From Gaertneriomyces semiglobifer (Eukaryota > Chytridiomycota > Chytridiomycetes > Spizellomycetales > Spizellomycetaceae): a DNA stretch of 42,237 nucleotides. The DNA lies in assembly GCA_025558075.1 (NCBI GenBank), contig JAHLKF010000050.1, forward strand, positions 1 to 42,237, given 5' to 3'. Shown here one piece after another: positions 1 to 9,891 of the stretch (the stretch's first letter is position 1; each line of letters begins with the position of its first letter). The position numbers and the translations under genes are program-made. Under the pieces are notes generated by a model, which was not told the origin of the DNA, made no database searches, and saw nothing but the letters and a program-made list of their open reading frames with translations.

Positions 1-1
1 T

Positions 2-869
2 CGACAGTTATCGGCTCAGCATGTAGGCTTACTCTTCGCTTCACAGATGCTCTGGGGATTTGTCTGGTTCAGAATGGGAGTGAATAGCGCTGGCGTGCAA
101 AATCGCATCGGTGCTATTTTCTTCATTTCCGTTAATCAAGTGTTCGGCACAATGATGCCCGTTGTTGTGCTTTTCCCTTCGCAACGACCCATCGTCAAGA
201 GAGAAAGAGCAGCAGGCAGCTACTCCGCGTCAGCTGCTTACATCTCTCGTCTTCTCTCCTCGATACCGCTCCTATACATATCTTTAATTCTTCTTTGCGT
301 CCCTGGGTATTGGATGATCGGGTTTCAGGTACTTTCCATTTTACAGTGTTGGTGGCACCCTGACGTTAACTTACGTGCGCTCGTTACCTTTCTAGGCGAA
401 TGCCAACAACTTCTTTATTTACTTGCTGACCGTGGCAGTCCTAACATTCACATCGTTGTGTTTGGGCGCTTGTATTGGTTCAGCCGCACCAAACTTCCGA
501 ATGGCCGCTCTCATTGTGCCTCTGCTCACCGTCCTTTTTGTGCTATTCTGCGGACAAATGGTGAACCTTGACACTGTGACTCCTGCTCTGAGGTGGATTC
601 AATATGTATCGCCCATTGCCTGGACCCAAAAGGCACTTTCGCAGAATGAGTTCAGTGGGCTCGTGTTTGACTGCTCTGTGGATGACATTGGCTGCATTCC
701 TACGGGTGAAACGGCACTTGCCGTTTACAAACTAGATGGTATCGGACTTTGGACTTGCATTGGTATTAATTTCGCGATGGGAGTAGGCCTTTTGCTCTTG
801 GGATATTACATGTACAAGCGTACCACTCGTCCGGCGATTCGTTTGGAAGCGATTCGCAAACACAATTAG
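2..869 (+). CDS. ABCG (White/PDR-type) ABC transporter, C-terminal part
   Basis: This is the last membrane half of an ABCG-family ATP-driven exporter; the ATPase domain and gene start lie before the window. The frame is open from base 2. Exon 1 runs to 328, the intron is 329-395 (GT-AG, phase 0) and exon 2 is 396-869. The motif GVQNRIGAIFFI followed by a run ending in FPSQRPIVKRERAAGSYS is the typical ABC2_membrane loop of ABCG proteins. Several hydrophobic segments follow, then an extracellular loop with paired cysteines (FDCSVDDIGC) and a last membrane helix ending in YYMYKRTTRP. The substrate cannot be told from this part. A decayed copy of the last ~45 coding bases lies 500 bp downstream. 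Confidence 0.9.
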
Positions 870-1324
870 AAGTAGCCTGAGAATCTCAAGCTAGAGAATC
901 TAGTAGAGATTGGCGTCATGGATAGTTGTCAACATATCTTAGCACATTCAGAAGTCCAATTTTCTGCAATTGTAAATACAATAACACGAACGGAACCAGT
1001 ATACGCATGAAGTTCACGTCGTTGGACTTCCCGTTTGAGCTCTGATCCACGCTCGCCAGGTGAAATCCGCTTCAACAACCTTGTGAACGCCGTTGAGCGG
1101 GCAGCATTGGTGTTATCGTATTTTTGATAATGGTGCAAAGTAGATGCCTATCGCAATATTCGAGACCATGATATGTTCATCCACTGCTCCATGCGACAGA
1201 GGTGGTCCTCCGACTCTTTCCTTCGGTGCCTTGATTGACAAACATCCCCCATGGCCCAGGCGCAGGGGGAGCTGAGCTAATGGAACAATCCGAAGGTGCT
1301 ACGACCATACTAACACGCCGAAGA

Positions 1325-1415
1325 ACTCGTCCGGCGATTCGATTTGGAGACGATTCGCAAACATGTTTAAAATTAGTCTAATGAGGACTTCATGTAATCA
1401 ACATATCGTAGAATA
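1325..1415 (+). repeat. Decayed duplicate of the ABCG gene's 3' end
   Basis: Bases 1325-1369 repeat 825-869, the last codons of the ABCG gene, with a one-base insertion and a few substitutions (shared run ACTCGTCCGGCGATTCG). Weaker similarity continues into the 3' flank: both copies have TCAACATATC followed by TTAG or GTAG (around 930 and 1399). The offset is 500 bp. It is non-coding now and looks like the remnant of a small tandem duplication. Confidence 0.7.
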
Positions 1416-1689
1416 CTTGTTTACAGTAGCTAGTAGTGCGACCGGGATCCACCAACCCCAAGACTTCCGATTCATTGATGCCACTGATGTTAACCCGGAA
1501 TCCAAGGGTTTTCCCGTCATTTCGTTCGCGGTCCAGACTGTTGATACACGTACGCGACGGTATTTTAAGCAACTTTCTACATTTAATTTGGTCCGGATTT
1601 CCCGATGAGTGGGGACCGGCAAATATTGAGATCTACTTCCGCCGCCAACGGCCCGAACATCATGGGGTGGTGCCTCCCGCCACACGCAG

Positions 1690-1697
1690 AAATATAA
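1690..1697 (+). promoter_or_regulatory. TATA-like box of the OTU-like gene
   Basis: AAATATAA lies about 65 bp before the ATG at 1761, a normal spacing for a fungal TATA promoter. The rest of 870-1760 holds only the ABCG tail duplicate and short ORFs that I do not support as genes. Confidence 0.4.
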
Positions 1698-1760
1698 GTG
1701 GTCAACCCCCAACCGCTTTTCCCTTCGTCATGCGTTTCTCACAAGTCTCAAGGTTCAACA

Positions 1761-2861
1761 ATGTCGCTGGACACTTCTACGAAAATATTAGGAGACGTGG
1801 GTAAGCGCAACCGAGAGCGCAATTCTGTCGGCGAGGGTCAAAGCCCTACAAAGCGTTGGAGATTCAGTTTTAGTAAAACTCTTGACGACGAGACCGGGGA
1901 GAAATCTGGATCAAACTCCAACCTGTCCACAATGGTTTCTGACTCCAACATAATCGACAGTGTCACAGTAGAAGAGGATACGGGGAAATCGGTTGAACGC
2001 AACGTCGACAAGAAACCTCACGTCGAAAAACCCAATTTCTTGAAGGCCGCCCTGGACCGTGCATTTGGACGTACGGCACAAGATGGGAGAAAGCGCAAGA
2101 GCACAGTTGCACCTGCACGCTCTGATCGATCAAAGAAAGCGCCTGCCTTGGCAAAGTCGTCGCGTACATCGTCTACTAGGAGCGGTACATCGTCTAGGCG
2201 CCCGGAGTCTCGCGCGGCCGACGCAGATGTTTTCCGAGCGCTCTTTCAAAACCCATCACCGCCTATCGTCACCGCCCAACCCAGTGCGTACGCTAATACC
2301 CTTGTGAATGCCTTGGACAAGGCAGGGTTCGCAACTACGCTGGCACCAAGTACTTCGCTCTTCGAAGTTCTGGCCGATCAGTTATTGGGAGTATCGGGAA
2401 AAGCCGACCATGTGAAGCAGCAAGTCATCGATGAAGTTAAAAAGTTTGGCGTATCGGAACAGAAATGGGCGGAAAGTATCAAGGGTTCCCTCAAGACTCG
2501 CGCGCTGCAGCTCCCAGCGACGAAACCGAAACCTTTAGGGCCGCTTGCTCAGCGAGAAGCAAATCTTGCGCTTTACTTGCAACGTCTAGAGTCATCTTCG
2601 TTCCGCGGCGATGCGACTTGCTTGCTCGCCTTTGCGCGAATCGCCGGATGCCGAGTTCGCGTACATGTTGTGACCGCGGCGAACGGCTTACATAGCTTTG
2701 ACATTGATCCTCATCAAGGAACGGCGCCCCGTCGGACGAAACATATTGGATGGTACCGGCGTATTAGCGACGAACCCGGCAGGGATCATTATGTCAGCAT
2801 ATACCCGAGAAGGCTGTCGGCTGGTTCAGGCGGCGTAAGCATGATTCTTGAAGAAGAATAA
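1761..2861 (+). CDS. OTU-like protein without the catalytic cysteine
   Basis: Single exon, 366 residues. I start at the ATG at 1761 (context CAACAATGTCG); the frame is open further upstream but has no ATG there. Residues 1-170 are low-complexity, basic and Ser-rich (KRKS, SRTSSTRSGTSSRR), probably disordered and possibly nuclear. Residues ~190-350 follow the OTU deubiquitinase layout: APSTSLFEVLADQL corresponds to the nucleophile helix (family D-G-x-C-L-F-x-A), then FRGDATCLLAFARIAGCRVRV corresponds to the W-G-G-...-L-x-A-L-S block, and RDHYVSIYP to the catalytic His motif (His343). The position of the catalytic Cys is Ser199. This predicts an inactive, possibly ubiquitin-binding pseudoprotease. 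The OTU assignment rests on motif order, not on a profile search. Confidence 0.65.
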   Translation: MSLDTSTKILGDVGKRNRERNSVGEGQSPTKRWRFSFSKTLDDETGEKSGSNSNLSTMVSDSNIIDSVTVEEDTGKSVERNVDKKPHVEKPNFLKAALDRAFGRTAQDGRKRKSTVAPARSDRSKKAPALAKSSRTSSTRSGTSSRRPESRAADADVFRALFQNPSPPIVTAQPSAYANTLVNALDKAGFATTLAPSTSLFEVLADQLLGVSGKADHVKQQVIDEVKKFGVSEQKWAESIKGSLKTRALQLPATKPKPLGPLAQREANLALYLQRLESSSFRGDATCLLAFARIAGCRVRVHVVTAANGLHSFDIDPHQGTAPRRTKHIGWYRRISDEPGRDHYVSIYPRRLSAGSGGVSMILEEE

Positions 2862-3641
2862 TTGTCAACATAGCATATATACCATAACATTTGTCCGCTT
2901 GCTTGGGGGCGGAATTCACTGTAAAGTATGGAGCGCCTGTGGTGCTTGCACTTTTAGCATCGACATAAATATACCTATTGTAATCAAATAAATGCACATT
3001 CAACATTCGAGTATCTTCCGGTGGACGTAGAACCGTTTTGTGCACAGAAGCACCGGTCATTGCCAGGCATTGATTTTCTCATCGCGGACCTATTGAGAGC
3101 CCCTCGGACTGCGGGCACCCTTTTGCCCAAGAAAACAAACATCTCATTGCATACAGACTGATGGCTAGTTATTTTGACAGGTGAGAATGGCTAACAGAAC
3201 TTGACGCGTAAGCCCGGTTATGTAGTCGATCTTTTCCAAATACCCTCATACTGCATGTTGTGTGTTCCTGGCAAGCATTCGCTCGGGTCGGCAATGTTAG
3301 ATGCCGAATGTAGGTACAGTAAAGTGGTACGATCAAACTATTAAAGCAGCAAAGGCTGCTTCAAAGATCCACGACCTGAAGCTGTCCTTTCGATGCAATC
3401 CGATTATTAACTGCCGGTTTAAGCAATTATTTTCCCTCAGCTTCGGGCCTCCATCGTACAATTTATCTTGACTGTCACCCCTTCCTTAACATCGGAAGGC
3501 GCGCATTCTAAGCGAACAACAGACGCCATAGCACTGGCCGTAGAATCAGTCTCAAACGATGTTCTGGACTACCAAGCACTATAGCGCCTGCTACCTGTCA
3601 AACATACGCCACCATGAAGAAGTCATGCCGAATATTCACAT
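2862..3641. other. Convergent intergenic region, no gene seen
   Basis: This holds the 3' flanks of two genes that converge here. Short ORFs on both strands have no recognisable content, and I see no RNA gene. Confidence 0.5.
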
Positions 3642-4245
3642 TCAGAGCTTGGCAGAAATCCTCACGTCCTTCAGTGGCATCGTCGGGTCTTCCTTAGCGG
3701 CAATGCTTCTATGAAAATGGACACACTTCCACTCTCCGTTTTTGAGTTCCCATACTCTGGTTTCCTGACTGGTGCGCACGGTCGGCACGAAAGCCCCATC
3801 TGTCTCCACGGCGCGTTGGACTAATCGCACGTAACTCACGAGTGCGCTCGTCCGATCATGCGAAAGAAATCGCACATGTGGCGAGACAATAGTGGTAGTA
3901 GGCGGTGGGGGTGATGATGTGGAAGTTGTGCCAGAAGCGTCATAGGCTGGGGGAGCGCTGGAAGCAGCGTCCAGGCGAAAGTAAAACTTATGAAAGTCTA
4001 ATCCTTGCACCTGTTGCCGGCCGGCCACCCGGTCGAATTAATAACGAAATTGTAGAGTCAGGCCTGCAAGACAGGCTCACCTGATGCTCGCCAGCTTCCG
4101 GTTCGAAACTGGTGATATCCTCAGAACATAGTTTGGAATAGGTAGCCCAGTCACCGGCCGCTACGCTGTTGACGAGCTTCAACGTCAAATCAACCAACGT
4201 TCTTTCAAGCCGGTTGTCAGTGAAAATATGTGGTAATGGTGCCAT
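3642..4245 (-). CDS. Stand-alone CaMKII association-domain protein
   Basis: Two exons, 4245-4081 and 4010-3642, with a 70-nt phase-0 GT-AG intron (4080-4011); 177 residues. The ATG at 4245 is chosen because the open frame above it has only a non-ATG start. The protein matches the calcium/calmodulin-dependent kinase II association (hub) domain: an N-terminal helix, GDWATYSKLCSEDITSFEPEA, then after the intron QGLDFHKFYF, SPHVRFLSHDRTSALVSYVRL, and ETRVWELKNGEWKCVHFHRS. No kinase domain is attached, so this is a free SnoaL/NTF2-fold protein of the kind that can form ring oligomers. A 25-residue Ser/Thr/Pro insert lies between the first strand block and HVRFL. Its ligand or partner is unknown. 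Confidence 0.85.
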
Positions 4246-4388
4246 GACTGTTTGTGAAATATCGAAGATCAAGAAACGATCTCAACCACAAAACGCGGAA
4301 GCTTGAATCAGTTGTGATTTTTTGATTGTACTCTATTAGTTAAGATGTAAAGAAAGCGCAAGCAATGCCCGTTATTAAGAATGAGGAT

Positions 4389-4594
4389 GGTTGTTGGAAT
4401 TTCAACGGTTATGACACTGTTCATGACTGTAGAGTGGTTGTTGGATTTCAACGGTTATGACAATGTGTCATGATTGTAGAGTGGTTGTTGGATGTCAACG
4501 GTTATGACAATGTGTCATGATTGTAGATGTGTTGTTGGATTTCAACGGTTATGCCAGTGTTCATGATTGTAGAGTGGTTGTTGGATTTCAAGGC
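4389..4594 (+). repeat. 47-bp tandem array leading into tRNA-Pro
   Basis: Five units with period 46-47 bp start near 4389, 4436, 4483, 4530 and 4576. The core is GGTTGTTGGATTTCAACGG, followed by TTATGACAATGTGTCATGA and a short GTAGAGT link. The last unit is cut at TTGGATTTCAAGG, directly in front of the tRNA. The same unit forms the larger array at 14550-15310 in the opposite orientation. Confidence 0.95.
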
Positions 4595-4666
4595 GGCTCA
4601 GTGGTTTAGTGGTATAATACCCGCTTAGGGTGCGGGTGGTCCCGGGTTCAATTCCCGGCTGAGCCC
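4595..4666 (+). tRNA. tRNA-Pro (anticodon AGG)
   Basis: 72 nt with a full cloverleaf: acceptor GGCTCAG pairs with CTGAGCC, the anticodon stem is CCCGC/GCGGG with loop TTAGGGT (anticodon AGG), the T arm is CCGGG-TTCAATT-CCCGG, and the discriminator base is C as expected for Pro. It has no intron. It is identical base for base to the minus-strand gene at 14478-14549. Confidence 0.97.
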
Positions 4667-5022
4667 ATTCTTTTTTTGGTTTTTTACTATTTTGATTTGG
4701 TGGTTGCTTCTGCGAAGGGTATTAATATTATTGACCGCGCAGGATGGAAAGCCAGTGTCGTTATGTATCACGAAAGGATGGTGCAAGCAAGCGAGATATA
4801 GGATGCACTTGTGTATTTGAAAAATTGACTAAAACTGCTTGATATCTGTACATTGTTCATAAGTTCGCAAGGTCTTTGGTAGGCTCATAAGATTAGGAAG
4901 GATTTGAGATGTTCTTTCATAGTGTCGATCGTTCGTGATGGGCTTTCGAATGCGCACCCCGTAGGTAGCCAACCACAGGCGGAGGGGGTTGGATGGATGG
5001 AGAGAATGAGTTACTTGCTCCG
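4667..5022. other. Intergenic region, no gene seen
   Basis: This lies between the tRNA terminator and the 3' end of the micropeptide gene. I see no ORF or repeat that I can support; part of it is probably the 3' UTR of the minus-strand gene. Confidence 0.4.
4671..4677 (+). terminator. Pol III T-run after tRNA-Pro
   Basis: Seven consecutive T residues begin five bases after the tRNA, as expected for RNA polymerase III termination. A second T-run follows at about 4680. Confidence 0.75.
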
Positions 5023-5256
5023 TCAACATCTACAAAGTCCACTACATGCTCGTAGGCTTCCTGCCACGCAGTTCCTGACGCCGTTGACGATACCCTATGT
5101 GAAAGCAAGTTTAGTTAAAGAGGAAACACGCAATGGAGAGGAGATCATGGTTTGGAACGTTACCATGAGACAGGACGCGATAGCGGAGAAAATGGTGTTG
5201 ATGCCGTTTGCGATTGAGTGGCAGACATTGGCGAGACAGCTGCATACCGAACCCAT
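5023..5256 (-). CDS. Spliced 54-residue micropeptide with acylation-type N-terminus (MGSVCSCL)
   Basis: Exon 1 is 5256-5164 (31 codons) and exon 2 is 5094-5023 (23 codons plus TGA). The intron 5163-5095 is 69 nt, phase 0, GTAACG...CACATAG, with a branch-like TTAACTAA. Exon 1 reads MGSVCSCLANVCHSIANG and continues as a hydrophobic helix; exon 2 starts GIVNGVRNCV and ends SGLCRC. The protein therefore starts M-G-x-x-C-x-C, suited to myristoylation of Gly2 and palmitoylation of Cys5/Cys7, followed by one amphipathic or membrane helix rich in I, A and G, and a Cys tail. Very similar tiny MG...C proteins are widespread in fungi and have no assigned function. The frame across the intron and the family pattern make this a confident call. 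Confidence 0.75.
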
Positions 5257-6014
5257 TGTGAGATTGTCCGAGTGGGGAGAGTGTCAAATTGTGAGAGGTT
5301 GCGAAAAAAGGAGTGCTTCTTGTTGCGGGTTGTTGGTCAAGATGAAAGGAGCTGTCGATGTTTCTTGGGATGGGAGGGAAGAGTGTGGAGAGTCAGGGCT
5401 TTTTATGCGTCGTCCGGACGTGTGTTGGTTTTTGGGCTGGCGGATGGTATGAAGTCATGGTTCTACGGTCCACAGCACCTTTTTTCGCATTGGGCGTATC
5501 CACAACCGCAGCCGATCATCAATGAATCAGGCGGTATGTCATCTGCCGTCATGACGGTCATGTTCGTTGAGACGGGCTTGTTGAGTTAAGGTCCGTTTTG
5601 AGGGTTACGTTGCAATGAATTTCGTTTGTGTTGACGTGGGATGACGTCAGGAGATGAAGAGGATGACGGCGTTCATTTTGGGGGCCACACACAAGTCTTA
5701 TATCCTCGGTTCGGTGTTTGGAAGCTGGTGATTTGCGCCCGTCATCATTCAGACGGAGCAGCAACCTTCTTTTTTCGCAGGGCGTCGATCGAATGGAGTT
5801 GATTGAACAGCGGGCGGTTGCCAAACTTGTCGGCGGTGAAATTCCCAAATTCCAAAAAATCCACGCGTCTGTTGCGACCCGCCTCCGAAATTCTTCCCTC
5901 GCAAAAACTCTATTTTCAATCCTCCATTTTCATTTAATTAATTGAACTCTTGACAGTCAGAACAAAACGCTAGATTCCATTCTGCATTACACCGATTTCA
6001 TCCAACCGACAAAA
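5257..6014. promoter_or_regulatory. Divergent promoter region (micropeptide / RBM18)
   Basis: 758 bp separate two divergent start codons. A TATA-like GGATATAAG on the minus strand lies near 5697-5705, but about 440 bp before the minus-strand ATG, so the leader may be long or spliced. The stretch before RBM18 is pyrimidine-rich with ATTTAATTAATTG at 5932-5944. Short ORFs here look like chance. Confidence 0.35.
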
Positions 6015-6694
6015 ATGGATACACCTCTGCCTCCACCAACCCCAGCAGCACCTTCACCCGCTCCACCTGCCATGTCCAATTCCAATGCCACATCCACATC
6101 CACCACCCGCCTGTACATCGGCTCTCTTCCGCTCACAACAACCGAGTACTCCCTCCTGCAACTCTTCCACCCTTACTCTCCCATTCACGACCTCTCTTTC
6201 CTATGGCATCACTCTGGGACACTCGCCGGAAAACCACGGGGATACGCATTCGTCACGCTCGAATCCGCCATGGCGAAGAAAGCCGTGAAAGACTTGGACG
6301 GAAAGAGTTTAGGTAATAGAAAGCTGGTGGTGAGGTATGCAAAGATGGAGGACCTTCAAGATGACGGACAGAGGGCACCGAAACGAAAAACCGAGGGCGA
6401 TCAACGCGCACATTTGAATTCCAAGACTGTCAAGTCGAGGTACATTTTTTTGATCATGTAAACTCCGCTTTGTGCTGCAACTAATGTCTTTCCCGGTTTA
6501 GTGGTGCTATGATATCGGCTATCGAACGCAAATTGCAAGAAATGGAGAAGAATAGAACAAAACCGCCCAGGTTGGGTTCATCATCATCGTCAGTTTCATC
6601 GCGTCCGCCATCATCATCTTCAACATCATCAAATCACAAGCCGAGGCGAGAAGGGGAAAGACCCAGTGTTCGCCGACACCCGTACGCTGCCTGA
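6015..6694 (+). CDS. RBM18: RBM18-like single-RRM RNA-binding protein
   Basis: Exons 6015-6439 and 6502-6694 with a 62-nt GT-AG intron (phase 2); 205 residues. After a Pro/Ala/Thr-rich leader of ~30 residues comes one RRM: RLYIGSLPLTTTEYSLLQLF (RNP2 region), a linker with HHSGTLAGKPRGYAFVTL (RNP1) and KSLGNRKLVVRYAKME. The H-x-S-G-x-L-x-G-x-P-R-G-Y-x-F signature and the following L-V-V-R-x-A are typical of RBM18. After the intron, GAMISAIERKLQEMEKN matches the conserved C-terminal helix of RBM18, which also begins IxAIExKL. The tail is Ser-rich and basic. It probably acts in nuclear RNA processing; the exact function is not established. Confidence 0.85.
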
Positions 6695-6878
6695 CTATGG
6701 ATCGTGCGCCTCGTTTCGCGCTACAGCCATCACGCAAATGCACATTCACATCCCACATTTGCATATATCCCGTATTTTAATTTGTAAATATTAACTATTC
6801 TAAGAACCTCAACTACGCTAGTGTCCATCTGACAAACAATCTTGACAGCCTTCAGCTGTTACCACTTTACCAAAATCC

Positions 6879-9800
6879 TTACTGCCACTTCCACATAGAC
6901 AACATACTTTGACCGAGCAACGCTGCAGAGGCGTTTGTTGAAAAGTCTTGCGACTCTTCCTCGCTAGCACCTTCGTTGGACCGTGATCTCGCAATGCCAT
7001 TGAAGAAGCATGTGGTGGGGCTCAACGGCATACGTGGACCAGGCTTATTAAGGTCATTCGCGGAGATAAGCGACAATGGTGGATTTTTGTGCACTACAAC
7101 GTCGTGGATTTGCTTATTGTCAGCGATTTGTCCAAAACTGTTGAAATTCTCTTTCCCAGCCGTAACGTTTCCGCTGGAGCCCGTAGTTGTGAGGGACGAC
7201 CCAGCAGGCGAACTCGAATTGGCAGCTGCATTGAGTTGTCGCCAGATGGAGGGCAAATTCATCCCATGTACTTGGGCATTCGCTTTCTCGCGTTCCAGTG
7301 CCGCTGCCGTGATGACTTTCCGGACAGCCTCTTCACCTTGCTTTGCACGCCGCTTGGTACGCGGCGCACGTGGAGGTCGCTTACTCAGTAGCGGAGTGCG
7401 AGGTTCACATGAATTTGGACTCAAAAGGGGCACAACGCTATTCTCATCGGTGCGTGGTTTGGACTGAGGTGTGGTGCCTTGGGTGGACGTCCGCGCACGT
7501 GCACCACCACTGCTTTCACCGGACTTGTTTCTCTTGGTCGCAGAATTCTCCAGCGTATTTTTCCGTTTCGCCAGTACAAATGTTTTAGCAGGTGTCGTTC
7601 TCGCTATACGAACATTCGCCGACGCAGTAGAGCCCGCACGGGTTCCGTCAGTGGTACCAACAATGAATGCAGCCAGTTGTTCACAAAGCCCATTCGCGCA
7701 CCATTCTTCCACGACGACACTGAGCTGTTCAAGATCCATATGCAAGGATATCTTTTCGGAGATTTCATCATCGTCCGCACACACGGGCGATTCTGAGCTG
7801 GCAAGATCTTGTAAAACAATGCCGAACTCTTGCATCAGTTCCGAGATCGTCGGGAAGGGTAATTGCTGCGGATCAATCTCGTAATCTATGACTGCGTCCG
7901 TCGGACCAGTAAGTGCAGCCAATGAACGTGCAAGCTCTTTAAGTTTGCCATCACGGGCGGATGAACCGGGAACACACGTGTGTACGTCCGCTGCATCATC
8001 GACATCGCCAGCAATTCCCATCCACCGGCAAAATTCGCGGGTGATAGCAGCCATGTCTATCTCAGCGATAAACTCGGCCAGCTCCGCTTCGATGTCGATT
8101 GACGCACGACGTGCTTCAACTGCATTGCTCTTGCTCCTGGTTTTCGATCCAGTTCGCGGGGGGCTATCTTCACTGGGAGCCTTCGGAGGTATATGGCTCT
8201 CCATCTTGCAAACCATGACATTATGAACGGCCTTCCTAAAAGCTTCTAACAAGCTGTTGGCGTCAATATGTGCTGGCAGGGCCCTGACGTCAGGAAAACT
8301 GGAGGCCAGATGAGATACGCCAATGATAGGGACCATGTCAAACTTTGACGGAACATTCCATGCAGCACTGTCAGCTTCCTCAGTTGCCAAATTTAGTATC
8401 TAAAAGCAATACCATGTCAACCCATGCACCACTTGGAAGAGTGTGAAGTTCATCGTCAACCTACCGGATGGGCCCCAACCATATGTGCCTGGAGATCGCA
8501 CTTTTTTGTCAAGCTTTTGCGGCAGCTAGGCCACGAGCAAACATAGGCGATCTTCTCGAATGAAAACGGTTTTCGTTTTGCTTTGCTTTTGACCTTTTTC
8601 TCCAAGGCAGCGTTTGCTGAACCGCGAATGGGTGTAAGTACATTTCCGAGGTCTCCCGTAACTGCTCCATCAGAATTTGTATATAGATATTCGTCCGCGT
8701 ATACGGTTCTTGTCCAGCGGTTGGGATCTTTGCCTTCCAGATGCCTGACAAGGCGGGCCTTCACAGCAAACGCTGCGGGACATACCATAACGAGGCGGCC
8801 AGATGCTTTTTCGGTGAGCAAGCCAAGCTCGGGTGGTAGTACCGGGTGCAGTGCAAATCGCTCATCATTTGACTCTGTCGGAAGCCCATGATCAGCCCGG
8901 CAAAGGCGGGCAATGTCTTCATGGCTTGTGACATAGCCAGCAGCGGCTCGCGCTATACAAAGAACGCTTTGGCGGTGCTCAGGCGCGGAAATAAATAGTA
9001 CGCCCGCCTACCTTCGGCTAAGAGCTTTTGATGCTCAATTTTCAAATGAGTGGTGTGCCATCTGTACAGTTCAACATTCGTCGTCATGAAATCACATATA
9101 AAGTTTTTCTTCATCCACCAGACATTCTCTGCATCTGCCTCCGCCTCATCGACATCTTCAAAGTCCATGACATCAATTTCATGAGTCAAACCTGAACAGT
9201 TACGAGAAAACCTTGCTGGCGCCAGAATCTCGTGGGTGTGGTGGTCCCGAGATAGGGGCAAACGAGCTGGTGCTAGATGGCTTCCGGGAATAGTAATGGG
9301 ATCCACATTCTCCTCACGAATTCTTTGCGAGGCGCCGCTGCCACCAAAGATGTTCCGCAGGAAGGGTGGCATGTACTCCTCGCTGGTAGACGCTTGGGCT
9401 ATCGCCAGGGATGCTTCAGACAAGGTAGAGATATTGGAGCACACAGTGTCCGTGGATTGCATCGAATCCGTTCTCATCAAAAACTGCCGACTGCTCAGTT
9501 GAGTACTGTTCAACTTCGTCTCCACAGTTGGTGACGCCTCCGGCCCCGGTTTGCCAAAGATGCCGAATGTAAATTCTTCCTCCTGGTCTTCCGCTGTCCC
9601 TCTGATATATCTACTTTCCTGGGCCGGCGCGATCGGCTCTAGGGCACTGTCTTGAAAGTCAGAGAACGGGCTGTCCAGCGCATCCGAGCTCATCTCTGGA
9701 AACAGGTGAGAAGATCCAAAGAGACTGAACGGATTGCCCTCAGTGTAATCAACAAGTCCTCCATCAGAAAATAGCGTTCGGCCGTCCATTTTGGCCCGCT

Positions 9801-9891
9801 TACGAGCAGCATGTTCTTCCAGATCCAAGTTCTCAGCTTGCCTTTTGATGGGGCTGGCCTGCAGGGAGAGCGGTTCGTCGAAAGCGAGCAT
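6879..9891 (-). CDS. Large C2H2-like zinc-finger protein, function unknown
   Basis: Three exons: 9891-9012, 8952-8465 and 8399-6879, with introns of 59 nt (phase 1) and 65 nt (phase 0); 962 residues. The N-terminal ~250 residues are acidic and Ser-rich, with a KRKR-like basic patch near residue 30 (AARKRAKMDG) that may be a nuclear signal. Residues 260-456 hold Cys/His-rich sequence ending in one clear finger, C432-x4-C437-x12-H450-x4-H455 (VCSWPSCRKSL...HMVGAH); a degenerate partner may start at FICDF. The C-terminal half is helical, then basic (KRPPRAPRTKRRAKQ near residue ~800) with a TAGKENFNS stretch resembling a KEN degron. A nuclear, perhaps transcription-related role is an inference. 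I do not recognise the family. The second donor is GTAGGT and both acceptors are clear. Confidence 0.75.

Noticed and set aside
1698..1760. Upstream extension of the OTU-like protein by 21 residues
   Set aside because: It would start at GTG, immediately next to the TATA-like box; the ATG at 1761 has a good context and is the expected eukaryotic start.
4904..5452. 182-residue plus-strand ORF
   Set aside because: It lies antisense to the spliced micropeptide, is rich in Cys/Trp/Arg in a way typical of antisense frames, and matches no family.
6818..7000. Short minus-strand frame with a C-x2-C...C-x2-C pattern at the end of the zinc-finger gene
   Set aside because: It is out of frame with the long coding exon and no splice site leads into it cleanly; treated as a shadow frame.
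7471..7884. Plus-strand ORFs of 105-137 residues across the zinc-finger gene
   Set aside because: Antisense to a well-supported 507-codon exon; no independent signal.
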